A stretch of DNA of 64,000 nucleotides, from assembly GCA_910589305.1 (NCBI GenBank), contig CAJUTV010000001.1, positions 347,615 through 411,614 on the forward strand, written 5' to 3'. A program made the position numbers and the translations under genes. This document shows positions 35,146-43,970 of the stretch, piece by piece (position 1 is the first letter of the stretch; every line of letters begins with the position of its first letter). The notes under the pieces are model-generated. The model was not told the DNA's origin. It searched no databases and saw only the letters and a program-made list of their open reading frames with translations. Origin of the DNA: an uncultured Lachnospira sp. (lineage in GTDB: Bacteria; Bacillota; Clostridia; Lachnospirales; Lachnospiraceae).

Positions 35146-36009
35146 TTATTCCTTAACAGCGCCTACGTTAACACCTTGAACAAAGTACTTCTGGCAGAAT
35201 GGATAAATAATTGCAAATGGTAAAATTGCAACAATAACCGCTGCTGAAGAAATTGTATTCGGGTCAACCGCATCATCATTAGGAACATCGGATTCCATAA
35301 CCATAGCACGAAGACGAATTTGGAAGTTCCACAAATCATTTTTATTGATATAAATTTTAAAGTTTGTATAGTCATTCCAGAACTGTACGGCAAACATCAA
35401 ACCAATTGAAGCAAGAGCTGCCTTTGACAATGGAAGCACAATCTTAAAGAATATGCCCATCGGCGAACAACCATCAATCTGCGCGGCTTCAAATAAGGAC
35501 TCGGGGATACCTTCAAAGAAGTTCCGCATCAATACCAGATTATAGACATTAATTGCCATTGGCAAAATAACTGCCCATATCGTATTAATCAAATTCAAAT
35601 TTTTCATAACGAGGTATTTAGGAATCATACCACCGTCAAAAATCATTGTGAAAAGTAACATATATGCAAAGAAATTTCTGCCAGGCATTTCCCATTGGAT
35701 TAATACATAACCACCAAGTGTTACAAGCAATAATCCAACAAATGTACCAATAACTGTTGTTACACAAGAAATATAAAATGGTTTATATAAAGCACTACGT
35801 GAAATAATAGCATTATAACCACTCCAAGTAAACTGTGATGGCAACCATTTAAAACTATATGCTGAACGTGCATCAAAGGAGTCTACAATTACCTTCCAAA
35901 TTGGAAGCATAATTGCCAACGATATTAATATAAACAAAACAGCATTAACAATCGGGAAGACTTTGATTTTCTTCTTTTTCTTAGCAACTACTACTGTATT
36001 ATCACTCAT
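35146..36009 (-). CDS. Carbohydrate ABC transporter permease, LplC type
   Basis: This is a 287-residue inner-membrane subunit of a CUT1 importer, with six predicted helices. The EAA loop that docks the ATPase is visible as SLFEAAQIDGCSPMGIFFKIVLPL. The N-terminal KKKKKIKVF leader and the C-terminal FVQGVNVGAVKE are typical of LplC/YteP-type permeases for oligosaccharides of pectin and other glycans. It lies 13 bp after the first permease gene. No ATPase gene is nearby, so a shared MsmX-like ATPase is likely. Confidence 0.94.
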   Translation of the reverse strand: MSDNTVVVAKKKKKIKVFPIVNAVLFILISLAIMLPIWKVIVDSFDARSAYSFKWLPSQFTWSGYNAIISRSALYKPFYISCVTTVIGTFVGLLLVTLGGYVLIQWEMPGRNFFAYMLLFTMIFDGGMIPKYLVMKNLNLINTIWAVILPMAINVYNLVLMRNFFEGIPESLFEAAQIDGCSPMGIFFKIVLPLSKAALASIGLMFAVQFWNDYTNFKIYINKNDLWNFQIRLRAMVMESDVPNDDAVDPNTISSAAVIVAILPFAIIYPFCQKYFVQGVNVGAVKE

Positions 36010-36022
36010 TATCTATCCCTCC

Positions 36023-37480
36023 TTATACGATTCCACGTCCGCGTACTTTCTTACTTGCATAATTACATCCTAATACAAGAATCATACCAACGAACGATTT
36101 AAACAAACCAACGGCTGTAGAGTAACCATAATCGGAGTTACCACTACTAAATGTCTTATTATAAATATATGTCTGCAATACCTGTGCAACATTCAATACC
36201 GCATTATTCATAGTTACAAATACAGATTCAAAAAGGTTCATAACCTTAGCAAGGTTAAGAATAAATACTGTAATAATTGTGTTTGCTAATGCAGGAAGGG
36301 TTATGTATATCAATCTCTTCCATCTGTTAGCACCATCAATCTGAGCTGCTTCATAAAGGTCTGGACTAATGCCGGACAATGTAGCTAAGAACAAAATCGT
36401 TCCCCAACCAGTATCTTTCCATACATTCATCACATAGAATGTACCGCGCCAATATTGCTCTGAACCCAAGAAGAATATTGGTTCATCAATAATATGCCAA
36501 TTTAACAACAAACTGTTTACAACACCTGTTGGGTTTGGGTCAAGAATCATCTTAAATACAGAAGCAACAACAACCCATGACATAAAGTGAGGTAAATATA
36601 CAATTGTCTGTACAGTCTTCTTAAAACCAAGTGATACAATCTCATTCAAAAGAAGTGAGATAATAACAGCAGCACCTGTATTTAATATCAATTTAATGAT
36701 AGAAAGAATTAAGGTATTCTTAAATGCCTGCCAAAAATAAATATCATTGGTAAACATCTGATTAAAATGATAAAGACCAGCATAGTAAGGTCCCTTAATT
36801 ATATACTTTGTAAATGCGTAACGGCAACCAAGCATTGGCCAGTAGTTAAACAATAATACCATTATAAGAACTGGCAAAAACATAAGATAGAAGCCTCTGT
36901 AATAATACATTTTCTTCCATATGCTCTGATTAATAGAGTTTGTAAGAAATCTCTTATCAACACCAAGGTCTTTTTTAAAGTACTTCATGATATCGATAAA
37001 ACATCCTGCAATTGCAACAATGATACCAAGTATAAATACATAGGTTCCTGCACCTACTGTATATTCTGGCTTTGACAATAAATCGGTCAATTTGAATACT
37101 TCATAAGAATTTCTGCTAGCATAAAGTCTAAAATCCATAGCAACAAATGCTACAATAAAGATAATAGCTGAAATTGCAGTTGGAATAATAGACAACATAT
37201 CGCGTCTGGCAACAAGTAACAGAATCGCCGCAACAATAACAACAATTTGAATATACCATAAAACTGGCATATCAATACTCATGAAACTGTAGGCATCGGT
37301 GATTTCGTCTGTATTTTGTACAAATGGTAATAAACCGCCCACCAGAGCAATTACTAGACCTATAACAGCAATTACCTTAAGATTTCCTGAATGCTTATCA
37401 TCAATTATCTCACCACACTTAGGACACACCTTAGCGCTTTTTGGCAATTCTGTATTACAAGACTTACATTGCATCTTCAT
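36023..37480 (-). CDS. Zinc-ribbon/4-TM extension fused to LplB-type sugar ABC permease
   Basis: This protein has up to 485 residues. It begins with a zinc ribbon (Cys5, Cys8, Cys19, Cys22), then four hydrophobic helices (about 33-53, 70-90, 95-115 and 142-167), then from about 195 a normal LplB-type permease. The permease has the start YYYRGFYLMFLPV and the EAA loop DLYEAAQIDGANRWKRLIYITLPAL. Typical LplB proteins are near 300 residues, so the first 190 are an added module. The ATG of MQCKSC two codons in, seven bases after AAGG, is the likelier start. Zinc-ribbon plus TM segments resemble small stand-alone membrane proteins, which suggests gene fusion. It follows the binding-protein gene after a terminator-like hairpin. 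Confidence 0.92.
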   Translation of the reverse strand: MKMQCKSCNTELPKSAKVCPKCGEIIDDKHSGNLKVIAVIGLVIALVGGLLPFVQNTDEITDAYSFMSIDMPVLWYIQIVVIVAAILLLVARRDMLSIIPTAISAIIFIVAFVAMDFRLYASRNSYEVFKLTDLLSKPEYTVGAGTYVFILGIIVAIAGCFIDIMKYFKKDLGVDKRFLTNSINQSIWKKMYYYRGFYLMFLPVLIMVLLFNYWPMLGCRYAFTKYIIKGPYYAGLYHFNQMFTNDIYFWQAFKNTLILSIIKLILNTGAAVIISLLLNEIVSLGFKKTVQTIVYLPHFMSWVVVASVFKMILDPNPTGVVNSLLLNWHIIDEPIFFLGSEQYWRGTFYVMNVWKDTGWGTILFLATLSGISPDLYEAAQIDGANRWKRLIYITLPALANTIITVFILNLAKVMNLFESVFVTMNNAVLNVAQVLQTYIYNKTFSSGNSDYGYSTAVGLFKSFVGMILVLGCNYASKKVRGRGIV

Positions 37481-37615
37481 ACCTTCTTTCTAAATTATTA
37501 TAGTAATTCTAAGCCTACATCTAGTATGCTGACAGATGTCATTTTACGACACCTATCAATATTTGCACTGCAAACTTGACAATGTCTTTGACACATCTAC
37601 ATTTAAGTAAGCTAA

Positions 37616-37664
37616 AAACAAGAATCCATCCAGGCTGTAACCACCCGGAAGTGGATTCTTGCTA
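37616..37664 (-). terminator. Hairpin between binding-protein and permease genes
   Basis: Arms AAGAATCCA and TGGATTCTT are followed in the minus direction by GTTTTTAG. Such a hairpin after a binding-protein gene usually protects its mRNA or stops most transcripts, so that the lipoprotein is made in excess over the permeases. Confidence 0.75.
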
Positions 37665-37698
37665 TGTGGTAGTAAACTACCAAATTATTTAATTTTAA

Positions 37699-39297
37699 TT
37701 ATTTCTGTGAATTCAATGACTTAAGACAAGCTTCAACATTTGAACCAACTTTTGACTTATACTGATTCATGCCTTCTTCAACTGTCCACTCACCAAGTGC
37801 AACCTTTGAAATTACTTCTTGTCTAGCTGTATTAATATCTGTGATATTAAGACCAAGAACTTCTGTCATTGGAAGAGGAGTTGCAACCTTAGAAACAGTA
37901 GCAAACCACTCACCATTTTCACGAGCTACCTCAGTTATAGCTCCCTGACCTGGGTCACCTGAACCATTAAATTTAGCTAATGCAAGAATTGGGTCAATAT
38001 GGTTTTTAGGCATCCATGTATCTGGCTTCTCTGGCTGTGGAAGCATATGGAATTCGCCCTCTTTATATGTCTTAATATCATCTTCCTTCTTAGCAATTGT
38101 TACAGACTCAGCCTTATCATCCCAGTGTGTACCCTTAGCGCCGTACTCCCAAGCTGTTTGAACATCGCCGCCATCAAGCATTGTCTCAATGAAATACTTA
38201 AAGATGCCTTCTGGATTCTTAGCATCATTTGTAATACACCAAGCTGGTGCAATTCTTTCTACATAAGTACCAAGCTCTTTAATAGGATTAATAGCAACCA
38301 ATGTGCCATCAAGTCCCTTAGATTCCAAGTTCTGCTTTAATGTGTTAGCCCATGTACCAGCCCAGTATGTGAATACACCTGACTCTGAAGCAGCATCTGT
38401 TGAATAGAACTTGTTACGAGCATCTGAAGTCTTCTGACCAAGTGAAGCTTTATCAAGCACACCATCTTTAACACCATCTTGAAGTCTCTGAAGAGCATCC
38501 TGCATAGCCTTCTCTGAGAAACCATCTACAAACTGTCCTGAAGCATTCTGATAGAATGTAAATTGTGCATTCTGATAAAATTCTGGCAAATAGTTTGTAT
38601 ATGGAGCTTCCAATGAAATAAAGTCTGGAGCTGAAATTACATAATGTCCCTTATCAGCAGCCATCTGCTTTAAATAACCATAATATGTATTCCAATCCAT
38701 TGTTACGCCCTGTACTTTTGCTACATCAATGTTTGATGCTTCAAGCCATGACTTTTTAATAAATGTACAGCAGCCATTACCACGATATGGAGAGAATCCA
38801 TACATAGCTTTTGTTCCATCTTCACCATTAACCTTTAAAGCGTTAAAAATGTTATCAGCTGTTGCAATAAGTCTGCCTGACTTCTTTAAATCTGAGTTTT
38901 CCCATGCATCCGTCATGTTCCAAAGGAAACCATTTGATGCATAAAGAGCATAATAATCTGAAGAAAGAAGTACAACATCAGGCTGTGCATCACTGGCGAA
39001 AGCACTTGCTACTGCATCATAATAACCATTGTGGTCAGGACGGATAAACTTAAGCTTTAATCCTGTCAACTCCATCAAATACTTATAAAATGCCTCACCA
39101 CCATTTGATTCTGTTACAACTGTGTTGTCAACCATGATTTCGATTTCATCAGTAGGCTTTGTAATTTCCTTTGAATCGTTATCACCATTACCACCTGGAT
39201 TATTATCACCACCATTATTGTTACCACAAGCTACAAGACTCATTACAGATGTAAGAGTAAGACCTACAGCTGCAAGTTTCTTAATTGTCTTTTTCAT
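37699..39297 (-). CDS. Extracellular solute-binding lipoprotein of a sugar ABC importer
   Basis: This is a 532-residue LplA/YtcQ-type binding protein. The signal peptide ends in the lipobox LVAC with Cys24 as lipidation site, followed by an Asn/Gly-rich linker. The mature part has the cluster B/LplA features (KYLMELTGLKLKFIRPDHNGYYDAVASAFAS, QPDVVLLSSDYYALYASNGFLW). It should capture oligosaccharides outside the cell and pass them to the two permeases encoded next. The ATG is preceded by AAGGAGG and AGAGG. It is the first gene of the locus and has a clear promoter. Confidence 0.94.
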   Translation of the reverse strand: MKKTIKKLAAVGLTLTSVMSLVACGNNNGGDNNPGGNGDNDSKEITKPTDEIEIMVDNTVVTESNGGEAFYKYLMELTGLKLKFIRPDHNGYYDAVASAFASDAQPDVVLLSSDYYALYASNGFLWNMTDAWENSDLKKSGRLIATADNIFNALKVNGEDGTKAMYGFSPYRGNGCCTFIKKSWLEASNIDVAKVQGVTMDWNTYYGYLKQMAADKGHYVISAPDFISLEAPYTNYLPEFYQNAQFTFYQNASGQFVDGFSEKAMQDALQRLQDGVKDGVLDKASLGQKTSDARNKFYSTDAASESGVFTYWAGTWANTLKQNLESKGLDGTLVAINPIKELGTYVERIAPAWCITNDAKNPEGIFKYFIETMLDGGDVQTAWEYGAKGTHWDDKAESVTIAKKEDDIKTYKEGEFHMLPQPEKPDTWMPKNHIDPILALAKFNGSGDPGQGAITEVARENGEWFATVSKVATPLPMTEVLGLNITDINTARQEVISKVALGEWTVEEGMNQYKSKVGSNVEACLKSLNSQK

Positions 39298-39323
39298 AAA
39301 CCTCTAAATCCTCCTTAATGATT

Positions 39324-39345
39324 TGACTGAGCTACGCTACAGTCA
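39324..39345 (-). promoter_or_regulatory. Palindrome in the leader of the solute-binding protein gene
   Basis: TGACTG and CAGTCA flank an imperfect inner stem (AGC/GCT). It lies just downstream of the -10 box, around the expected transcript start. It is well placed to be an operator for a sugar-responsive repressor, though no regulator gene is adjacent. Confidence 0.5.
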
Positions 39346-39361
39346 TATTTTAGACAAACAT

Positions 39362-39390
39362 ATAATATCATTTTTGTACTATTTTAACAA
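39362..39390 (-). promoter_or_regulatory. SigA-type promoter of the pectin-oligosaccharide importer
   Basis: -35 TTGTTA (39385-39390) and -10 TATTAT (39362-39367) are 17 nt apart on the minus strand. Long A-tracts (T-runs on the plus strand at 39412-39430) directly upstream would act as an UP element. Confidence 0.75.
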
Positions 39391-39776
39391 GATAAATTTT
39401 AATAATTTTTGTTTTTTTTTTGTTTTTTTTTAATAATCCAGTATTTTCCTGCCTTTTTTCTGTTTACAATTTGTTCATTTTTTAATTATTTAAGAGGTGT
39501 TTTTATTATTTGAATATTTTGTATATTGGTAAATATTATAAATTTTATAATATTTTTTTGTTTTTTATTGTCTATTTTTGTAATTTTTTTCTATTTTCAT
39601 TCCACTTTCCATTGATTTTTTTTCATTTCACAAACCATTTTGTGCTTATTTACTATTGTTAATTTTTTATTCACAATTTTATCAATACCAAATCTAACCA
39701 AATCTATTTTTTATAATATAAATTTTATCAATAAAAACAAAAATTTAATGGATATTTTTACTAATTTACATATTTT
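39391..39776. other. A/T-rich intergenic stretch without a gene
   Basis: Nearly 390 nt between yigZ and the importer promoter are dominated by T-runs and AT repeats. I see no coding potential, hairpin or repeat copy beyond the A-tracts next to the promoter. Confidence 0.6.
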
Positions 39777-40415
39777 TTATAATATTTCTACACCATTTTC
39801 CGAATTTATATATAGGATATTTTCTAAATGCTCAAAAGACAATCTTCCAGCAAATGTATCTGCAATTTGTTTTATAAAACTATCGTATGTATGTTTTTCA
39901 ACAATTATACATATATTTACATTTTCAGCAAATTCTGTTGAATATATAACTGCATTTTTTTCAGCACATAAATATTGCAACTTTCCTATTGTACTATAGT
40001 CAACAATCATTGTTCCTTTTATGCCTTCTTTTACCTGTGCTATTAAAGAATTATCAACGCCTGCACTGGAAGCGGCTTGATATGCTCTGATTAACCCTCC
40101 TGTTCCCAGTAACGTTCCCCCAAAATATCTTGTCACTACAATCAGACAGTCTGTAATCATTCGATTCGTAATTACTTCCATTATTGGCTTGCCGGCTGTA
40201 CCACTTGGCTCTCCATCATCACTGCATTTTTGGATTTCATTATTGCTTCCCAATACATACGCATAACAATGATGTCTAGCATCCCAATATTTTTTTTTCA
40301 CTTCATTAATATACACTAGGGCTTCATCTTCATCTTTTATATGAAAAACATGTGCAATAAATTTTGATTTTTTTTCAATAACCTCACCTGTTCCCATCTT
40401 ATAGACAATATTCAT
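39777..40415 (-). CDS. YigZ/IMPACT family protein
   Basis: This is a 212-residue protein of the UPF0029/YigZ family. Family signatures are KKSKFIAHVFHI, the block DARHHCYAYVLG, SDDGEPSGTAGKPIMEVI and VVTRYFGGTLLGTGGLIRAY. The C-terminal EF-G-V-like domain (DUF1949 region) follows. Its role in bacteria is poorly known; relatives bind ribosomal or nucleic acid partners. The chosen ATG follows GAGGATTGAT; upstream in-frame codons have no ribosome binding site. The leader forms a 10-bp hairpin. Confidence 0.92.
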   Translation of the reverse strand: MNIVYKMGTGEVIEKKSKFIAHVFHIKDEDEALVYINEVKKKYWDARHHCYAYVLGSNNEIQKCSDDGEPSGTAGKPIMEVITNRMITDCLIVVTRYFGGTLLGTGGLIRAYQAASSAGVDNSLIAQVKEGIKGTMIVDYSTIGKLQYLCAEKNAVIYSTEFAENVNICIIVEKHTYDSFIKQIADTFAGRLSFEHLENILYINSENGVEIL

Positions 40416-40430
40416 ATCAATCCTCATTTC

Positions 40431-40471
40431 TGCGTTGCTTTTTGTCTGGTAACTTTGTATCAAGCAACGCA
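40431..40471 (-). promoter_or_regulatory. Leader hairpin upstream of the YigZ gene
   Basis: The perfect 10-bp arms TGCGTTGCTT and AAGCAACGCA are separated by 21 nt. The hairpin ends right at the CAGAAATGAGGA ribosome binding region, so it could influence translation initiation. Confidence 0.5.
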
Positions 40472-40629
40472 CAGATACAAATAATTCGCTCAATTTTTAA
40501 TTACTAAATTCTCTATTTTTTTAATATCTCATAAGAATTATATAATAAAAATTCTTACCCCCATAAAATCGACAAATTAAAAGAACCATTTATTTCACTA
40601 ATACAACATTTTGACACCTTATTATTTAT

Positions 40630-40658
40630 TTGTCAAAGATAAAAAAACATGCTATAAT
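40630..40658 (+). promoter_or_regulatory. SigA-type promoter of the penicillin-binding protein gene
   Basis: -35 TTGTCA and a perfect -10 TATAAT are 17 nt apart, about 140 nt upstream of the start codon. Confidence 0.8.
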
Positions 40659-40798
40659 GGGGCAGCAAATAAATAATTTCAAACAAGTTTGTGCTTTAAA
40701 CGCACAAATTATGTCAAAATGGGTGATTCTTATAATAGAACTATTCTATATTGTTCCATGTTCTCAATTTATATCACTCAAAAGAAAGGATTTATCAT

Positions 40799-43495
40799 AT
40801 GAATTATGGAAAAAGAGGTATAAAACACAAGAAAAAATCACTTAATTCAACAAGTAAAAAAGTGGGAAGTAAATTTAGTGTTGCCAGTATTAAAATTGTA
40901 TTTATATTGGCGATTGCTATTATTGTTGGAGGTTCATGCCTTGCATTTGGTGCCGTTTCAGGAATTATTGCCAGTGCGCCTGATATCAACACAATTGATG
41001 TGTCACCAGATGGCTTTGCCTCAAAGATATATGACAATCAAGGCAATGAAATTCAAGCCCTTGCCACATCTGGGTCTAATCGTATATCTGTTGACATCGA
41101 AAATATCCCTCTTATACTTCAACACGCATTTGTTGCCATTGAAGATGAACGCTTTTATGAACATAATGGCATTGATTTAAAAGGTATATTCCGAGCTGGT
41201 ATGAGAGTATTACAGACGGGACGCCTGTCTGAGGGAGGCAGCACACTCACTCAACAATTATTAAAAAATAATTACTTTAATGCGTTTAATGAAACCAATA
41301 TTGAAAAAATTAAAAGAAAGCTTCAAGAACAATATCTTTCTATAAAATTAGAGACGATTATGGATAAAGCTACCATTATGGAAAATTATTTGAATACCAT
41401 CAATTTAGGCAATGGTTATTATGGTGTTCAAGCTGCCGCTAATGGGTATTTTGGCAAAGATGTCTCTGAACTGACTATCAGTGAATGTGCAGTAATTGCT
41501 TCTATCACACAGACACCATCCAATCTTAATCCTGTAAGATATCCTGATAACAACAGGCAGCGTCAAACAAAAGTCCTTGAAAATATGCGTGACCAAGGAT
41601 ATATTTCTGAAGAAGAATATCAGGAAGCTCTGGTAGATGATGTATATGGAAGGATAGAAGGACAAGAAGTCAACGTTACGAATAATGTCTATTCTTATTT
41701 TGTTGATACATTGATTGACCAAATTATTCAAGACTTAATGGAACAAAAAGGATACACAGAAACACAAGCCACTAATCTTATTTACAGAGGCGGTCTAAAA
41801 ATCAACTCAACACAAGATATACAGATGCAAGAGATTGCGGATAATGTTATTAATGACCCTGGATATTACCCTGAGTCAACAGAATGTTCGCTCTCAACAT
41901 ATTCTCTGGCTGTAAAGGAAACAGATAATACGGTTAATTTTTACTCGCATTATGGATTATTAGAGTATTTTAAAAACAAGCGAGGTTCTGATTTCACATT
42001 AACTTTTAGAAGCGAAGAAGATGCTCAAGCATATATTGATGAATACAAAGAATCCTGCCTTGCCAATGGCGGCACTGTTGTCCAGGAAAGTTCTAATTTT
42101 ACAATACAGCCTCAAATGGCATTTTCATTGATAGACCAACACACAGGAGAGGTAAAAGTTCTTGTCGGCGGAAGAGGCGATAAATCTGGCAGCCGAACAT
42201 TTAACAGAGCTACAGACAGTGCAAGACAGCCTGGTTCCTCTATAAAGCCTATTGGTGCTTATGGTCCCGCTCTTGATGTTGGAGCAATTACTCTGGCGTC
42301 AACTATTGATGATGCACCATATTACTACACAGGTGAAGATGTGCATCTTGTAAAAAATTATACAACTGGCGAATATAGAGGTCTTCTATCTGTAAGAGAA
42401 GCTTTAAAAATTTCACAGAACGTTCCTGCTGTAAAAGTGCTTACATCAATTACACCGCAAGTTGGGTTTAATTATTTAACAAAATTTGGGTTATCAACAA
42501 TTGTTTCACCAAAGGAAGCAATTAACGGAAACCATGATGTTGTTCAATCAATGGCACTTGGCGGACTGACGCGTGGTGTAAAAAATATTGATATCTGTGC
42601 TGCCTACGCTGCAATTGCAAATGAAGGCACATATATAAAACCAATTTATTATACAACTGTAGAAGATAATGACGGAAATATTATACTTGATAATACTACT
42701 CCAGAAACACATGATGTCCTAAAAAAATCAACCGCTTGGCTTCTTACAGATGCTCTTCAATCTGTTACTTCAAGTGGTACTGGTACTTCTGCAAGACTAA
42801 ACAGTCAGCCAACTGCTGGTAAAACAGGAACCACACAAACAGAGACCGACAAATGGTTTTGTGGCTACACACCATATTATACTGGTGCAATTTGGCTTGG
42901 ATACGATGATAACTCAAAGATGTTATCAAGTGCTATTAATCACAGCAAAATGTGGCGAGAAATTATGGAGCAAATTCATAACGGATTAGAGACTGGTTCT
43001 TTTAACAGACCTGATGACATTGTATCAATGGAAGTTTGTGCACAGTCTGGCAAACTAGCTGTAGAAGGATTATGCGACAGCGACCCAAGAGGAGCTCAAC
43101 TGAAAACAGAATATTTTTCAAGGGATAATGTACCTACAGAAACTTGTGATATTCATGTAAAAGTTACATTATGCGAAGACACTGATGAAATTGCAAGCAC
43201 TTACTGTCCACATACTGTAGAAAAAATATTAATTAAAAAAGCAGCTATTGTAAAAAGTCCTACAGACGAAGAGACACCTTATACAACATGGGACCAGGAC
43301 TATGCAATAACAGAGGAAGAACTCTCAAAGGTTTGTACCAAACATAAAACACCAACTGGTTCAGGCAATACAAACCCAACAACACAAGCAAGTACAACAA
43401 CACCAACAACACCAACTAGTACAAATACAAACCCAACAACGAGACCTTCTAATACGACTGCTACTAATCCAACAAAAAAACCAAATGAGGATTAA
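40799..43495 (+). CDS. Class A penicillin-binding protein (glycosyltransferase/transpeptidase)
   Basis: This 898-residue bifunctional murein synthase has one N-terminal membrane helix (about 30-58). The GT51 domain shows EDERFYEHNGID (catalytic Glu115), GGSTLTQQLLKN and the KxxErxLa-like region. The transpeptidase domain has SSIK as SxxK, SQN as SxN and KTGTT as KTG. The C-terminal tail of about 45 residues is Thr/Pro/Asn-rich and low in complexity, likely wall-spanning. The start ATG follows AAAGGA by eight bases. The gene has its own promoter and ends in a bidirectional terminator shared with spoVA. Confidence 0.95.
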   Translation: MNYGKRGIKHKKKSLNSTSKKVGSKFSVASIKIVFILAIAIIVGGSCLAFGAVSGIIASAPDINTIDVSPDGFASKIYDNQGNEIQALATSGSNRISVDIENIPLILQHAFVAIEDERFYEHNGIDLKGIFRAGMRVLQTGRLSEGGSTLTQQLLKNNYFNAFNETNIEKIKRKLQEQYLSIKLETIMDKATIMENYLNTINLGNGYYGVQAAANGYFGKDVSELTISECAVIASITQTPSNLNPVRYPDNNRQRQTKVLENMRDQGYISEEEYQEALVDDVYGRIEGQEVNVTNNVYSYFVDTLIDQIIQDLMEQKGYTETQATNLIYRGGLKINSTQDIQMQEIADNVINDPGYYPESTECSLSTYSLAVKETDNTVNFYSHYGLLEYFKNKRGSDFTLTFRSEEDAQAYIDEYKESCLANGGTVVQESSNFTIQPQMAFSLIDQHTGEVKVLVGGRGDKSGSRTFNRATDSARQPGSSIKPIGAYGPALDVGAITLASTIDDAPYYYTGEDVHLVKNYTTGEYRGLLSVREALKISQNVPAVKVLTSITPQVGFNYLTKFGLSTIVSPKEAINGNHDVVQSMALGGLTRGVKNIDICAAYAAIANEGTYIKPIYYTTVEDNDGNIILDNTTPETHDVLKKSTAWLLTDALQSVTSSGTGTSARLNSQPTAGKTGTTQTETDKWFCGYTPYYTGAIWLGYDDNSKMLSSAINHSKMWREIMEQIHNGLETGSFNRPDDIVSMEVCAQSGKLAVEGLCDSDPRGAQLKTEYFSRDNVPTETCDIHVKVTLCEDTDEIASTYCPHTVEKILIKKAAIVKSPTDEETPYTTWDQDYAITEEELSKVCTKHKTPTGSGNTNPTTQASTTTPTTPTSTNTNPTTRPSNTTATNPTKKPNED

Positions 43496-43550
43496 TAGAA
43501 TCTGTCCTTTAGAAGATTGTATAAAATGATACAATCATATTCTATAAATA

Positions 43551-43607
43551 AAAATGGAGCTTATCATAAAGCCTTTCAATTGGCTTTGTGTGATAAGCTC
43601 CATTTTT
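43551..43607. terminator. Bidirectional terminator between the PBP gene and spoVA
   Basis: A long stem (AAAATGGAGCTTATCA paired with TGATAAGCTCCATTTT) carries an inner hairpin AAAGCC/GGCTTT. T-runs follow on both strands. It separates the convergent PBP gene and spoVA operon. Confidence 0.9.
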
Positions 43608-43608
43608 A

Positions 43609-43968
43609 TTATTTTTTCTTCATACGCGGTTTAAATATCAACGAGGCAATATAGCTAAATACTAATGCTGCTGAAACACCTACAGCACAAGAATTAAATC
43701 CGCCTCGAAAAATTCCAATAAGACCATACTGGTCTACCGATTCTTTAATGCCTTTCCACAGTACATTTCCAAATCCCAACAATGGAACACTTGCACCTGC
43801 ACCTGCAAAATCAACCAATGGCTGATATAATCCAATTGCACCTAATACAACGCCTGAAGAAACCAACAATACCATAATTCTTCCTGGCATTAATTTTGTC
43901 TTTTCCATTAATATCTGAACAAGAGCGCATATAATACCGCCCACAATAAATGCTTTGATAAATTCCAC
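43609..43968 (-). CDS. spoVAE: Stage V sporulation protein AE (SpoVAEb type)
   Basis: This is a 119-residue integral membrane protein with about four helices, similar in start to SpoVAC (KAFIVGGIICALVQILM). SpoVAE belongs to the inner-membrane complex that moves dipicolinic acid into the forespore and out during germination. It follows spoVAD by 2 bp and is the last gene of the operon; no spoVAEa or spoVAF follows. Confidence 0.93.
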   Translation of the reverse strand: MEFIKAFIVGGIICALVQILMEKTKLMPGRIMVLLVSSGVVLGAIGLYQPLVDFAGAGASVPLLGFGNVLWKGIKESVDQYGLIGIFRGGFNSCAVGVSAALVFSYIASLIFKPRMKKK

Positions 43969-43970
43969 AA

